DNA of 57,426 bases from assembly GCA_015903945.1 (NCBI GenBank), contig JABMDL010000006.1, positions 1-57,426 on the forward strand, given 5' to 3'. Shown piece after piece: positions 41,235 through 49,973 of the stretch. Below the pieces are notes generated by a model. The model searched no databases. It was given only the letters and a program-made list of their open reading frames with translations, and was not told where the DNA came from. The stretch is from Nitrospira sp. (lineage in GTDB: Bacteria; Nitrospirota; Nitrospiria; Nitrospirales; Nitrospiraceae). The first letter of the stretch is position 1. Each line of letters starts with the position of its first letter. A program made the translations under genes and the position numbers.

Positions 41235-42269
41235 ATGGGGGTAGGAACGGCGCTACAGACCGTGATGCCGCGCGGGAAGACGGGAGATGTGCGACGGTCC
41301 CACGGTTCGATTCTGATCGTCGACGATGATGAACTGATCCGGGACTTGTTCCTGGAAATCTTCCGGCCGGAGGGGGTATCCGTCCGGGCTGCTGCATCGG
41401 GCCGGGAAGCTCTCGCCATGATGAAGCAGTCCGTGCCGGCGCTATTGATTGTGGATGTCTCGCTTCCCGACCAGGATGGCATCGCGCTCCTTGAAGCAGC
41501 GCAGATCATCGACACCCGTATCATCGGTGTCGTGATGACGGGAGCGCCGACTGTGGAACTCGCGGTTCGCGCGATGAAGGCCGGCGCGACGGACTTCTTG
41601 ATGAAGCCTGTTCAGAACGACGTGGTGCTGATGACGGCGCGCCGACTGTTGGAATTGCATCGGCTCCGCGCGGAGAACACCGTGTTGAAACATGCCGCGA
41701 TCCGGTCCGGCGCGGTGCGGCTTGGGAACGTGCCGCTGCAGACGTTCGGCGACGACGGGTCGCTGCGGGGGGAAGACGGGCTGACGGAATTTGAACGCGG
41801 CATGGCAGAGGGAAAGCGGAATGCAGAAGAGGAGCGCCGGCACGAACGAGCGGTCTTCAAAGATGTGTTGCGGGCCTTTGAGGAAGCTCGATCCTCGCTC
41901 CGGCGGACATTCGAAGACGAGGTCGTGTCGCTGGCGTTCCACATCGCGACCAAAGTTCTGCACGAGGCGGCCGAGACCTGCAAAGACCAGATCGTGGCGC
42001 TAGCCAAGTCGGCGATCGGTGCTGTGCGAGAACCGGGCGCTGTCGTCATCCAAGTGCATCCGGCAGATGCGCCGACACTGGCGGAGGCGCAAGTCGAACT
42101 TGCGGCGCAACGGGATCTTGCGCTGACTTTGAAGATCGAACCGGTTCTCGGGCTCGCACGCGGCAGTTGCCTGCTGCAGACGCCCAATCGTGTGATCGAT
42201 GCCTCACTGGACGCGCAGCTGCTGCGGTTAGGCAGCGCACTGAAGAACAGGGCGGAACGTGAATCTTAA
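41235..42269 (+). CDS. fliH: FliH with an N-terminal CheY-like receiver domain (fusion)
   Basis: Residues 25-135 form a complete response-regulator receiver: acidic triad Asp30-32, phospho-acceptor Asp74 in LIVDVSLPD, Thr102 in MTGAP and Lys124 in LMKPV. Residues about 185-340 are FliH: a glutamate/arginine-rich coiled coil (MAEGKRNAEEERRHE), then FEDEVVSLAFHIATKVLHEA and a tail with NRVIDASLDAQLLRLG. FliH dimers bind the FliI ATPase and tether it to FliN and FlhA. Ordinary FliH is about 230-250 residues; the extra 110 residues are the receiver. The frame is continuous, so it is a genuine fusion, and the adjacent kinase or a chemotaxis kinase could phosphorylate it. It overlaps fliI by 11 bp. 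Confidence 0.88.
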   Translation: MGVGTALQTVMPRGKTGDVRRSHGSILIVDDDELIRDLFLEIFRPEGVSVRAAASGREALAMMKQSVPALLIVDVSLPDQDGIALLEAAQIIDTRIIGVVMTGAPTVELAVRAMKAGATDFLMKPVQNDVVLMTARRLLELHRLRAENTVLKHAAIRSGAVRLGNVPLQTFGDDGSLRGEDGLTEFERGMAEGKRNAEEERRHERAVFKDVLRAFEEARSSLRRTFEDEVVSLAFHIATKVLHEAAETCKDQIVALAKSAIGAVREPGAVVIQVHPADAPTLAEAQVELAAQRDLALTLKIEPVLGLARGSCLLQTPNRVIDASLDAQLLRLGSALKNRAERES

Positions 42270-43566
42270 CGCCGTACTTGACCAGATCGACCCTGTGGTG
42301 GTCGCGGGTCGGGTGGTGCAAGCCATCGGCATTGTGATTGAGGGATCCGGGCCGATGGCGACGGTAGGAGAGTTGTGCGAGATCAGCAGAGAAGACGGCG
42401 GTGAACCCATTGCCGCCGAGGTGGTGGGGTTTCGCGGCGACCGCGTCTTGCTTATGCCGTTGGGGGAGATGCAGGGGATCGGGCCCGGCAGCTTGATTAC
42501 GATGACGGGCCGGGTGGCGAGTTTGCCCGTCGGCCGGAGCCTGTTAGGCCGCGTGCTCGACGGGCTGGGCCGGCCGCTCGATGAGAAAGGGGACATCGCG
42601 TCCGCCGTACGATATCCACTGCACGCCGGCGCACCCAACCCGCTCAAACGGGCGCGGATCAGGGAGCCGCTCGATCTGGGTATCCGCGCGATCAACGGAT
42701 TCTTGACCTGCGGCCGCGGACAGAAGATGGGCATCTTTTCGGGAGCCGGCGTCGGGAAAAGCGTGTTGCTCGGTATGATCAGCCGCTACACGAAAGCCGA
42801 CGTCAATGTCATTGCGCTGGTCGGGGAACGGGGACGGGAGGTCAAGGAGTTCTTGGAGCGTGATTTGGGTGAGGCCGCGCTGCAGCGGTCCGTCGTCATC
42901 GTGGCCACATCCGATCAAGCGCCGCTGGTGCGGCTGCGCGCGGCGCTCGTGGCGACCACGATCGCAGAGTACTTCCGCGATGCGGGGCAACAAGTGCTCT
43001 TATTGATGGATTCGCTGACGCGATTAGCCTACAGCCAGCGGGAAATTGGGCTGGCAATCGGTGAGCCCCCGGCGACGAAAGGCTATACCCCCTCGGTCTT
43101 CACCATGTTGCCGAGGATTCTGGAACGAGTCGGCACGGGGCCTGGGCCTGGCGCGATCACCGGTTTGTACACCGTGCTGGTCGACGGGGATGACCTGACC
43201 GATCCTATCGCCGACGCTGTCCGGTCGATTTTGGACGGCCATATCGTCTTATCCCGCGCGCTGGCCGCAAGGAATCATTTCCCCGCAATTGATCTGCTCC
43301 AAAGCACGAGCCGGGTGATGCGAGACATCGTGGGGCGGGAGCATCAAGCCGCGGCTGGAACAGTGATGGAACTGATCGCCCGGTATCGGCAGTCCGAGGA
43401 TCTGATCCTCCTCGGTGCGTACAAGCAGGGAATGAATGGGGCCCTCGACCGCGCCGTGCAGTTGCAGGACGCGATCAACGGCTACCTCCGACAGGACATC
43501 GACCAACCGTCTCCTCTGGTCCCGTCGGTGCAGGGCCTGGTGACGTTGGCGAAACAGGCCGCATGA
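42259..43566 (+). CDS. fliI: Flagellum-specific export ATPase FliI
   Basis: The 435-residue protein is an F1-beta-like hexameric ATPase. Walker A is GAGVGKS (residues 162-168), Walker B lies in QVLLLMDSLTRLAYSQREIG, and GEPPATKGYTPSVF and the catalytic glutamate region RGREVKEFLERDLG are present. FliI energises and organises substrate entry to the flagellar type III gate. The start is GTG at 42259, inside the end of fliH. Its C-terminus overlaps fliJ by 4 bp, so fliH-fliI-fliJ are translationally coupled. Confidence 0.97.
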   Translation: MNLNAVLDQIDPVVVAGRVVQAIGIVIEGSGPMATVGELCEISREDGGEPIAAEVVGFRGDRVLLMPLGEMQGIGPGSLITMTGRVASLPVGRSLLGRVLDGLGRPLDEKGDIASAVRYPLHAGAPNPLKRARIREPLDLGIRAINGFLTCGRGQKMGIFSGAGVGKSVLLGMISRYTKADVNVIALVGERGREVKEFLERDLGEAALQRSVVIVATSDQAPLVRLRAALVATTIAEYFRDAGQQVLLLMDSLTRLAYSQREIGLAIGEPPATKGYTPSVFTMLPRILERVGTGPGPGAITGLYTVLVDGDDLTDPIADAVRSILDGHIVLSRALAARNHFPAIDLLQSTSRVMRDIVGREHQAAAGTVMELIARYRQSEDLILLGAYKQGMNGALDRAVQLQDAINGYLRQDIDQPSPLVPSVQGLVTLAKQAA

Positions 43567-44003
43567 GCTTGGATTCGCTTCGCAGGCTGAAGGAGAGGGC
43601 TGAGGAAGCCGTCATGATGGAACTGGCACAGATCACACGAGATCTTGCAGGCATGGAATGCCGATGTGATGCGCTCACAGACCAACTCGAGTCGGATGCA
43701 GCCGCGTTTCTGGTGCACGCAGAGCAGGGGATGGCTATTGAAGCCATGCTGGAATGGCAGGGCCGAATGGACAATGAGCGGGCGGCGGTGCAACGGAGCC
43801 GGCGCAGGATCGCCGAATTGACTGATCGGTGGAAGCAGGCGCAGGCCCGGCTCCTCGTGGCCACCCAAGAGCGAAAAGTGTTGGATCGGCTTGCCGAACG
43901 GCAGGAGGCGGCGCATCGTGCGGATATTCAGCGCCGGGAGCAGCGGGCGACGGATGAAGCCGCGACACGGCTCCGACTGTGGTCTGGAAAGGGCCTGTCA
44001 TGA
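43563..44003 (+). CDS. fliJ: Flagellar export chaperone FliJ
   Basis: The 146-residue protein is almost entirely helical and charged, as expected for the antiparallel coiled coil of FliJ. Phrases such as LDSLRRLKERAEEAVMMELA and QARLLVATQERKVLDRLAER show heptad spacing. It lies directly after fliI with a 4-bp overlap, which is the usual position. FliJ sits in the centre of the FliI hexamer and couples it to FlhA. The call depends on length, helix content and position, since FliJ sequences are weakly conserved. Confidence 0.88.
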   Translation: MSLDSLRRLKERAEEAVMMELAQITRDLAGMECRCDALTDQLESDAAAFLVHAEQGMAIEAMLEWQGRMDNERAAVQRSRRRIAELTDRWKQAQARLLVATQERKVLDRLAERQEAAHRADIQRREQRATDEAATRLRLWSGKGLS

Positions 44004-44779
44004 ACAGAAGCTTCGCACATTCCACAGTAGACCGTATTCTTCTCAGTAAGACAAGCCGCGTTCGGAGGAATCTGTCGAGTGGAGCACGAGGGTCTTCTCT
44101 CTGGACCATTGCGGCGGGAGTCCTGGGGTCCACGGTTCTCCTGTGGGTCATGGTACAACTGGGGCAAGCGTCGACGAACCCCAAAGTGAAACCGCCGCAG
44201 GCTCCAGCGACATCGTCGCCGGCTCCATCGTCGGCACAACCGGCTGCTGAGGCGGTTGGTCAACAGACCGCAGTGGAAGACGGCGGCTCGTCTTGGACCC
44301 CACCGACTCCGGCCATCCATGGCCCTGTGCTGGAGGCTCCTCGAGAAGTGATCGACATGCTGGATTCTCGAAAACGCGACCTCGATCGGCGCGAGGAAGC
44401 GCTCCGACGGGATGAGGGGCGGTTGATGATGGTAAGGGCCGATATTGAGAAACTGTTGGCGCAGAATGAGGCGCTGGAAAAACGGATTCTTCAGGCCACC
44501 GGCAAAGACGATCAGCAGGTGGGGAATGCCAAGGCACAGAAAGCCAAAGCGCTGATCGAGAAAGAACGCCACCAGCAGGAGCAGAAGGCTCAACTTGCCA
44601 AGATGTATGAAGCCATGCCGCCCGAAGACGCCGCGACAAGGCTGGAGCATATGCCGGATCCAAAGGCGCTCGAAATATTGCGCCTCATCAAGACGAAAGC
44701 TGCCGGAGCGATCCTCGCCCAAGTCAAACCTGAGCGCGCCGCCAAACTCACCGAGCAGCTGCTCGCCCAGGCGAAATAG
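44000..44779 (+). CDS. MotE-like protein (membrane anchor, coiled coil, MgtE-N domain)
   Basis: The 259-residue product has a membrane helix (SLWTIAAGVLGSTVLLWVMV) and a Pro/Ala/Ser-rich periplasmic linker. A coiled coil (DSRKRDLDRREEALRRDEGR) and an MgtE-N-like repeat domain (LAKMYEAMPPEDAATRLEHM, then ALEILRLIKTKAAGAILAQV) follow. This matches MotE-type proteins, some of which act as chaperones for MotC in alphaproteobacteria, and uncharacterised equivalents in other flagellar operons. The ATG overlaps the fliJ stop (ATGA). A sigma-54 promoter follows downstream, so this gene ends the first transcription unit. Confidence 0.75.
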   Translation: MNRSFAHSTVDRILLSKTSRVRRNLSSGARGSSLWTIAAGVLGSTVLLWVMVQLGQASTNPKVKPPQAPATSSPAPSSAQPAAEAVGQQTAVEDGGSSWTPPTPAIHGPVLEAPREVIDMLDSRKRDLDRREEALRRDEGRLMMVRADIEKLLAQNEALEKRILQATGKDDQQVGNAKAQKAKALIEKERHQQEQKAQLAKMYEAMPPEDAATRLEHMPDPKALEILRLIKTKAAGAILAQVKPERAAKLTEQLLAQAK

Positions 44780-44934
44780 CCATCGAATGCTTCGGAAATG
44801 TTTGCACGCCTGCTCTCCCATTCGTCGGTAAGAATTACCCCGCTCGCTCAGCAGAATTTTCCCAGCTCCTGCCACTCGGTGAGATGTTCCCGCTGAAATC
44901 TCGCAATTTGCCGGGATTTCACTCGAATGTTCCC

Positions 44935-44950
44935 TGGCACGTGCTTTGTA
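44935..44950 (+). promoter_or_regulatory. Sigma-54 promoter of the fliK unit
   Basis: TGGCAC (44935-44940), GTGCT, then TTGTA (44946-44950) gives a near-perfect -24/-12 element; only the last C of TTGC differs. The start codon of fliK is about 49 bp downstream. No CGTCA...TGACG palindrome is seen upstream. Confidence 0.65.
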
Positions 44951-44998
44951 TTCTCCTGCTGCATGTCGATTCGCGCTACCCGATAGATCGGTTTGTCT

Positions 44999-46669
44999 AT
45001 GGATGTGAACAGCACAATCTTGCAGCTTCCTTCACCGACCGCCGCGTCGCCATCTGAAGGCGCGGCACCGAGGTCTCAAGAGGTCAAGTCTCCAAGTTCC
45101 GGTAAGACGAAGAAGAGCTTTGCGTCGGCTCTCCGCACGGCTCAGCAACGGGAAGACAAGGGGCGGCCGCAACAATCGGATGAGGTGGAATCTACACGCG
45201 TGGCGAAGTCCGATACCAGGATCGATCAAGAGAAACCAGTCCGTGACGATGCGGCACGGTCACATGAAATCGAAGGACGTGGTCTTGATGCTGAGGGGGG
45301 GAGGCCCGAACAGAACCACACAACCGAGTCAGGGGACAGTGAAAGCCAAGAAGGTTGGGCCGCGCAGGCCACTGCCTCTGCCGCTCCCGTCGAAGAGTTG
45401 CGCCTATTGGGTCAGACTGCGCCTGTGCAGAGTCCGTCAGAGCCGCTCACTGACCTGCCACAGGGTACGACCGAGGATGAACTCCCAGCTTCTTTGCAGA
45501 GGAATGGGGTGACGGAAGCGTCTGCGATACCGGTAGTACTCTCGTCGGTAACGGGAGAATCTGTTACGGCACTCGCCACGACAAGCCAAGCCCCTGGTGC
45601 GACTCAAGGGGGAACTGAGTCGGGGACGACGCAAGGCCAAGCGGCATCCGCTACGCAGCCCATGCAAGAAACACATGATGCGCCATCTGGCCAGCTTCTT
45701 GATCCAAAGGCAGAGCCGGCGATCAAGGCTGTCGATCATGAGACAAGAGAACGGGGAGGAACGCCTGCTCAGCAGAGCCAGAATGAGAAACAGGTTGCAC
45801 CTGTCCAGCCTGCGGCTGAGGGTGGGAAGCAGGCATCGCTGGCGTCGCAGGAGTTGTCTCGACTGGATGCAGCCGGACCGCAACTGGCTCGGCTGGTTGA
45901 ACCGCCAGTCCAGCAGAAACAAGCCGACGCAGCGGCCCATCCGCATCGGGATCTTCATTCTCCACTGCCCTCCCTTGATGCAGGCGACGAGGAACGGGGG
46001 GGAAAGCCGATGGCGATCGTGCCGCATGGGCTGCAGGCGGGCGGTGATTCTGGACAGTCCTCCGATTTGCTCTGGTCCAACCAGGATGAACGGCACTGGG
46101 CGTCTGATGAACCTCCATGGGCGTCGCATGCACCGATGGCTCCAGCTCAGTCCGATCTTCCGGACGATCATGCAGCCCAAGTGATGACCGCCGGGAGTGC
46201 CGCCTCGTCGCAGCCACGACCGGTGGACAATCGTCCTGCGTCGCCTGCCGGCGCTGCGTCATCTCTCCCGCCGTCGCATGATCTCGAACCGTTTGTTCCC
46301 ACGATGAACCGCTCGGTGGTATTCGAAATCGCTGAACCGGACCTAGGCCGCATCAATATTCGTGTCGCGATGGCAAACGAACTGGTGCATGCCTATCTGT
46401 CGTCCGACCGGTCTGAGGTCGGGCAGTTTCTGATCAATGGGCAGGATCGTCTGCAGGCGGCGTTGCAATCGAATGGGTTGGAGATGGGGCAGTTCCGGGT
46501 GGATATCGACCGCCAGAGCGCGGGGCGGTCGTTTCAGCAGGGGCCGCCTCAGGACCAGAGTGGCATGTGGCAACAAGCCTCGAATAGGGATTCACGCGAA
46601 ACTGGGTTCTTTGAGCGGCACGAAGCGGCCGGCTTGTCATATGCCGGTCGATTGAACGTCGTGGCGTAG
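44999..46669 (+). CDS. fliK: Flagellar hook-length control protein FliK
   Basis: The product of about 556 residues has a long, low-complexity Gln/Ser/Glu/Pro-rich N-terminal part, suited to a molecular ruler. Near the C-terminus comes the FliK domain: [20 protein letters not shown], then [17 protein letters not shown] and [19 protein letters not shown]. FliK measures the hook and triggers the FlhB specificity switch. ATG at 44999 was chosen; a TTG 6 nt upstream is possible. It begins a transcription unit behind a sigma-54 promoter and is followed by flgD after 20 bp. Confidence 0.88.
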   Translation: MDVNSTILQLPSPTAASPSEGAAPRSQEVKSPSSGKTKKSFASALRTAQQREDKGRPQQSDEVESTRVAKSDTRIDQEKPVRDDAARSHEIEGRGLDAEGGRPEQNHTTESGDSESQEGWAAQATASAAPVEELRLLGQTAPVQSPSEPLTDLPQGTTEDELPASLQRNGVTEASAIPVVLSSVTGESVTALATTSQAPGATQGGTESGTTQGQAASATQPMQETHDAPSGQLLDPKAEPAIKAVDHETRERGGTPAQQSQNEKQVAPVQPAAEGGKQASLASQELSRLDAAGPQLARLVEPPVQQKQADAAAHPHRDLHSPLPSLDAGDEERGGKPMAIVPHGLQAGGDSGQSSDLLWSNQDERHWASDEPPWASHAPMAPAQSDLPDDHAAQVMTAGSAASSQPRPVDNRPASPAGAASSLPPSHDLEPFVPTMNRSVVFEIAEPDLGRINIRVAMANELVHAYLSSDRSEVGQFLINGQDRLQAALQSNGLEMGQFRVDIDRQSAGRSFQQGPPQDQSGMWQQASNRDSRETGFFERHEAAGLSYAGRLNVVA

Positions 46670-46689
46670 TAGGGAAAGGAGCGTCGGCC

Positions 46690-47346
46690 ATGTCGACCAT
46701 CACCGGTATCTCGGCGGCGGAGTCCGCCACCGATACGACCAGATCCACGGGGCCCAAAGCATTGGGGCAGGACGATTTTTTGAAGTTGCTCGTCACACAG
46801 CTCAAACAGCAAGATCCCCTCAATCCGACAAACAATACCGAATTCGTCGCGCAGCTCGCGCAATTCAGCCAGCTCGAACAAAATGTGAAACAGGCGCAAC
46901 TGATGCAGCGGAGCCTGGACACCCAGGCTGCCTCGTTCCAATTCACCCTGTTGCCGATGGTGGGGCACCGGGTCGGTCTGGATATGCCGCTGGTGCAGGT
47001 GGGAGCAGGGCCGGCCACGATCCGGTACGCCTTGGACAAGGACGCCGCGAGAGTCAGCATCAATATTCTGGACCAGCAAGGGCAGGTCATTCGAACGCTG
47101 GAATACGCCGGGCGGCCGTCGGGCCTCAATGTCGCCGAATGGGACGGCAAAAACCAAAACGGAACGCTGATGCCAGCCGGGGTGTATCGCTATGCGCTCT
47201 CGGCCATCGATGCGCAAGGCGCGTCGGTGACGTCGCAGGGCCGGGCGCAATTAACGGTGTCCGGGATTCGAATGGAAGAAGGAGCGGCCAAGCTGGTTGT
47301 CGGAGATCTCACTGTCAATCCGTCGGACGTTGTGGAGCTGCAGTAA
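46690..47346 (+). CDS. flgD: Hook capping protein FlgD
   Basis: The 218-residue protein has the FlgD N-terminal motif [20 protein letters not shown] followed by [15 protein letters not shown]-terminal FlgD Ig-like and tudor-like region follows ([20 protein letters not shown], then [16 protein letters not shown]). FlgD caps the growing hook and is needed to add FlgE subunits. AAAGGAG lies 8 nt before the ATG. It is 27 bp before flgE, its functional partner. Confidence 0.95.
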   Translation: MSTITGISAAESATDTTRSTGPKALGQDDFLKLLVTQLKQQDPLNPTNNTEFVAQLAQFSQLEQNVKQAQLMQRSLDTQAASFQFTLLPMVGHRVGLDMPLVQVGAGPATIRYALDKDAARVSINILDQQGQVIRTLEYAGRPSGLNVAEWDGKNQNGTLMPAGVYRYALSAIDAQGASVTSQGRAQLTVSGIRMEEGAAKLVVGDLTVNPSDVVELQ

Positions 47347-47373
47347 GTTGACTTGTAAAGGAGGAACAGATCC

Positions 47374-49110
47374 ATGGGAATTCTATCGTCGCTGTTTGCC
47401 GGTGTCAGCGGGCTCAATGCCAATGGCACAGCGTTGTCCGTGATCGGCAACAATATTGCCAATCTCAGCACGGTGGGCTTCAAGGGAAGCAAAGCCACGT
47501 TCGCCGATCTGATCAGTTCGTCGATCTCCGGCGGCTCCGGCGCCATCCAAACGGGAATCGGCGTCGCCCTGACCTCGGTCCAGGGTAATTTCTCACAGGG
47601 CTCGTTGGCGACCTCGTCCAATGTGTTGGACCTGGCGATCGACGGCAACGGCTTTTTCATTGTGGAAGACGCGCAAGGCGGCACCTTCTATTCCCGCGCC
47701 GGGCTGTTTCGGTTGGATCGGAACAACAACGTCGTTGATCCCACCGGGTTTAAGCTGCAAGGATTCCTGGCCGACACGACCGGCACCATCACCGGCACGA
47801 TCGGCGATATCGCTCTGCCATCCACAACCGCGTCGCCGAGAGCGACGACCACGGCCCTGGTTGCAGCCAACCTGAATTCCGCGACCGCGCAGACGGGGGT
47901 TCGTGGCAACGTCGTCGGATCAGCTGCGTCTGTCACCACGACCGCGGGGGGCAACAATTCCTTTACGATCGATCTGAACGGTGACGGTCCACAGGTTGTC
48001 ACTATGGCTAACGGCTTGACCGGTTCTGCGCTGGCCACCGCGATTCAAAACGCCGTGCGCGGGCTGGTTCCCGCCGATCCGTTGAAGGCCTCCGCGTATA
48101 CCGGATTCACAGCGACGGTCAATGCCTCCGACATCTTCACGTTCGCGTCCGGCATCACCGGGACAACCAATAACTCGACGACCGGCACAGGGACTGTCGT
48201 CGTCGCGGCGAACGGAGGAGACACCCTGGCGGGCAACTTGAACATGACGGCACCTGTGTCGACGACAGGAACGGATTTCCTCCTGTCGGATCCTCCCGCC
48301 ACGTCCGATTTTTCCACGTCCATGACAGTGTTCGATTCGCTCGGCAACAGCCACCTCCTGACGACCTATTTCACAAAGATCGGTGCGAACTCCTGGAACT
48401 ACAATGTCGTGGCTGCCGCCAACGATGTTGTGACCGCCAATTATCATTCAAGCAACATCGATACGACGCTGGGCATCGTGAAAGTCGGGTCCGGCACGTT
48501 GACGTTCGGGACGAACGGCACACTCGACCGAGAGAGCCCAGTCCTTCGGTTTGATACCGGGACCGCGGCGGGCGCGGCAGGGGGGACGCCCGGACAGCTT
48601 CAAGTCGATTTCAACGGCGCAACGCAGGATCAGCTGATTGTGATGAACTTCGGGTCGAGTGTGACCACCGACGGAGGAACGGGATTGGACGGCACCACCC
48701 AGTTCGGGTCCACGTCGGCCCTGGTGCAGCAGACGCAGGACGGGTTTGCCGCGGGATCACTGCAAGCGTTTTCGGTTGATGCCAATGGGACCATCAGCGG
48801 CCGGTTCTCCAATGGACAGCTGAGGGCGTTGGCCCAAGTTGTGTTGGCGAGGTTTCCAGATCCGATCGGCTTGACGAGGACCGGGAAGAACACGTTTGCG
48901 CAGTCCGGCAATTCCGGCCAGCCTGTGACCGGCACTCCGGACAGCGCAGGGCTCGGGCGGGTGCTGTCGAATTCACTGGAATTGTCCAATGTCGATCTCG
49001 GTGAAAGTTTCATTGATATGATCGCCGCGCAGCGAGGATTTCAGGCGAACTCGCGCGTGATTACGACATCGGACGAAATACTTCAGGAATTAGTCAATCT
49101 GAAGCGATAG
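47374..49110 (+). CDS. flgE: Flagellar hook protein FlgE
   Basis: The 578-residue protein has the N-terminal signature of hook and rod proteins (SLFAGVSGLNANGTALSVIG, then NNIANLSTVGFKGSKATFAD) and the C-terminal helix VDLGESFIDMIAAQRGFQAN. The middle is threonine- and glycine-rich and longer than the 402-residue Salmonella FlgE, with extra surface domains as in many environmental species. AAAGGAGG lies 9 nt before the ATG. A terminator hairpin follows, so fliK-flgD-flgE form one unit. Confidence 0.95.
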   Translation: MGILSSLFAGVSGLNANGTALSVIGNNIANLSTVGFKGSKATFADLISSSISGGSGAIQTGIGVALTSVQGNFSQGSLATSSNVLDLAIDGNGFFIVEDAQGGTFYSRAGLFRLDRNNNVVDPTGFKLQGFLADTTGTITGTIGDIALPSTTASPRATTTALVAANLNSATAQTGVRGNVVGSAASVTTTAGGNNSFTIDLNGDGPQVVTMANGLTGSALATAIQNAVRGLVPADPLKASAYTGFTATVNASDIFTFASGITGTTNNSTTGTGTVVVAANGGDTLAGNLNMTAPVSTTGTDFLLSDPPATSDFSTSMTVFDSLGNSHLLTTYFTKIGANSWNYNVVAAANDVVTANYHSSNIDTTLGIVKVGSGTLTFGTNGTLDRESPVLRFDTGTAAGAAGGTPGQLQVDFNGATQDQLIVMNFGSSVTTDGGTGLDGTTQFGSTSALVQQTQDGFAAGSLQAFSVDANGTISGRFSNGQLRALAQVVLARFPDPIGLTRTGKNTFAQSGNSGQPVTGTPDSAGLGRVLSNSLELSNVDLGESFIDMIAAQRGFQANSRVITTSDEILQELVNLKR

Positions 49111-49121
49111 TCCGCAGTCTC

Positions 49122-49153
49122 ATTGGGCCGGGAGCTGAAGCTCTCGGCCCAAT
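49122..49153 (+). terminator. Terminator hairpin after flgE
   Basis: ATTGGGCCGGGAG (49122-49134) pairs with CTCTCGGCCCAAT (49141-49153) with one G-U pair and a 6-nt loop, followed by TCTCTCTC. It separates the hook unit from the fliL unit. Confidence 0.75.
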
Positions 49154-49204
49154 TCTCTCTCAACCCACCGCAGCGCGGTACCACATTGATTCGGGCCATT
49201 GGTC

Positions 49205-49241
49205 CGTCAGTTTTCTGACGGCGTCAATCGCTTGGTTGACG
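49205..49241. promoter_or_regulatory. Paired CGTCA...TGACG palindromes, candidate activator sites
   Basis: CGTCA-N6-TGACG (49205-49220, arms CCGTCAG/CTGACGG) is followed at once by CGTCAA-N8-TTGACG (49222-49241). They lie 103-139 bp upstream of the fliL sigma-54 promoter, the normal distance for an enhancer. The first shares its core and spacing with 31964-31979. Confidence 0.5.
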
Positions 49242-49343
49242 TCGGCGTCGAGACAGAGGCCTGATCGGAACCGGCCGCACACGAGTCCTCACGGAAATCG
49301 CATGAATGCTGACATTGCTGGTGGAGCGTGGCCGTTGCTCAAG

Positions 49344-49359
49344 TGGCATATGCATTGCA
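49344..49359 (+). promoter_or_regulatory. Sigma-54 promoter of the fliL unit
   Basis: TGGCAT (49344-49349), ATGCA, then TTGCA (49355-49359) matches the -24/-12 consensus, with T in place of C at the end of the first box. fliL starts 49 bp downstream. Apart from this and the sites above, 49154-49407 holds nothing else I can name. Confidence 0.7.
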
Positions 49360-49407
49360 GTCTTGCCCGGCATTCACGTTATGAGTTGAGAAGTCGAGGA
49401 GGATTCC

Positions 49408-49959
49408 ATGGCGGAAGCAGCTGCAGCAGATGAAAAAGCTCCGGTGAAGGCAGCAAGCCCCGTATTTCCGGTCAAGTTGCTGATTATCGTCGGTCTGTTG
49501 GCCCTTGTGGTTGGTACGGGCAGTGCGATCCTGGCGGTGAAACTGCTCGGCGGGGGAAGCAAGGGAGGTGAGACCGCGGAGGAGCACGGACGGGACGCAC
49601 CGGCGAAAGCCGAAAGCGAGCCGCAATCCGGTGCAAAACCCGCGCAAGTCAGCAAGCCAGGCGTGATGTTCGATTTGGATCCGTTTATCGTCAATTTGGC
49701 GGATCAGCCGGAAATTCGCTATCTCAAGATCGTCGTCAAGTTGGAGGTCGAAAGCGAGTTGGTTGCAGCCGACCTATCGGCTCGTGTCCCCCAAGTGCGA
49801 GACACTGTGTTGGTATTGCTCAGCAGCAAGGATGTCAACAGCGTGAGAACGCCGCAAGGCAAGTTTCAGCTGCGTGATGAAATCACGCAGCGCGTGAACG
49901 GACTCTTGCCGAAACCCGGTATCCGTGCCGCCTACTTTACGGATTTTGTCGTGCAGTAA
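49408..49959 (+). CDS. fliL: Flagellar basal-body-associated protein FliL
   Basis: The 183-residue protein has one membrane helix (LLIIVGLLALVVGTGSAILA) and a periplasmic domain with FDLDPFIVNLADQPEIRYLK and KVELEVE-type strands. It ends with the conserved LLPKPGIRAAYFTDFVVQ. FliL forms a ring around the stator units and supports torque. GAGGAGG lies 5 nt before the ATG. It is the first gene of a sigma-54 unit that runs on to flhA and flhF. Confidence 0.94.
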   Translation: MAEAAAADEKAPVKAASPVFPVKLLIIVGLLALVVGTGSAILAVKLLGGGSKGGETAEEHGRDAPAKAESEPQSGAKPAQVSKPGVMFDLDPFIVNLADQPEIRYLKIVVKLEVESELVAADLSARVPQVRDTVLVLLSSKDVNSVRTPQGKFQLRDEITQRVNGLLPKPGIRAAYFTDFVVQ

Positions 49960-49973
49960 GACGGGCTGACGCC

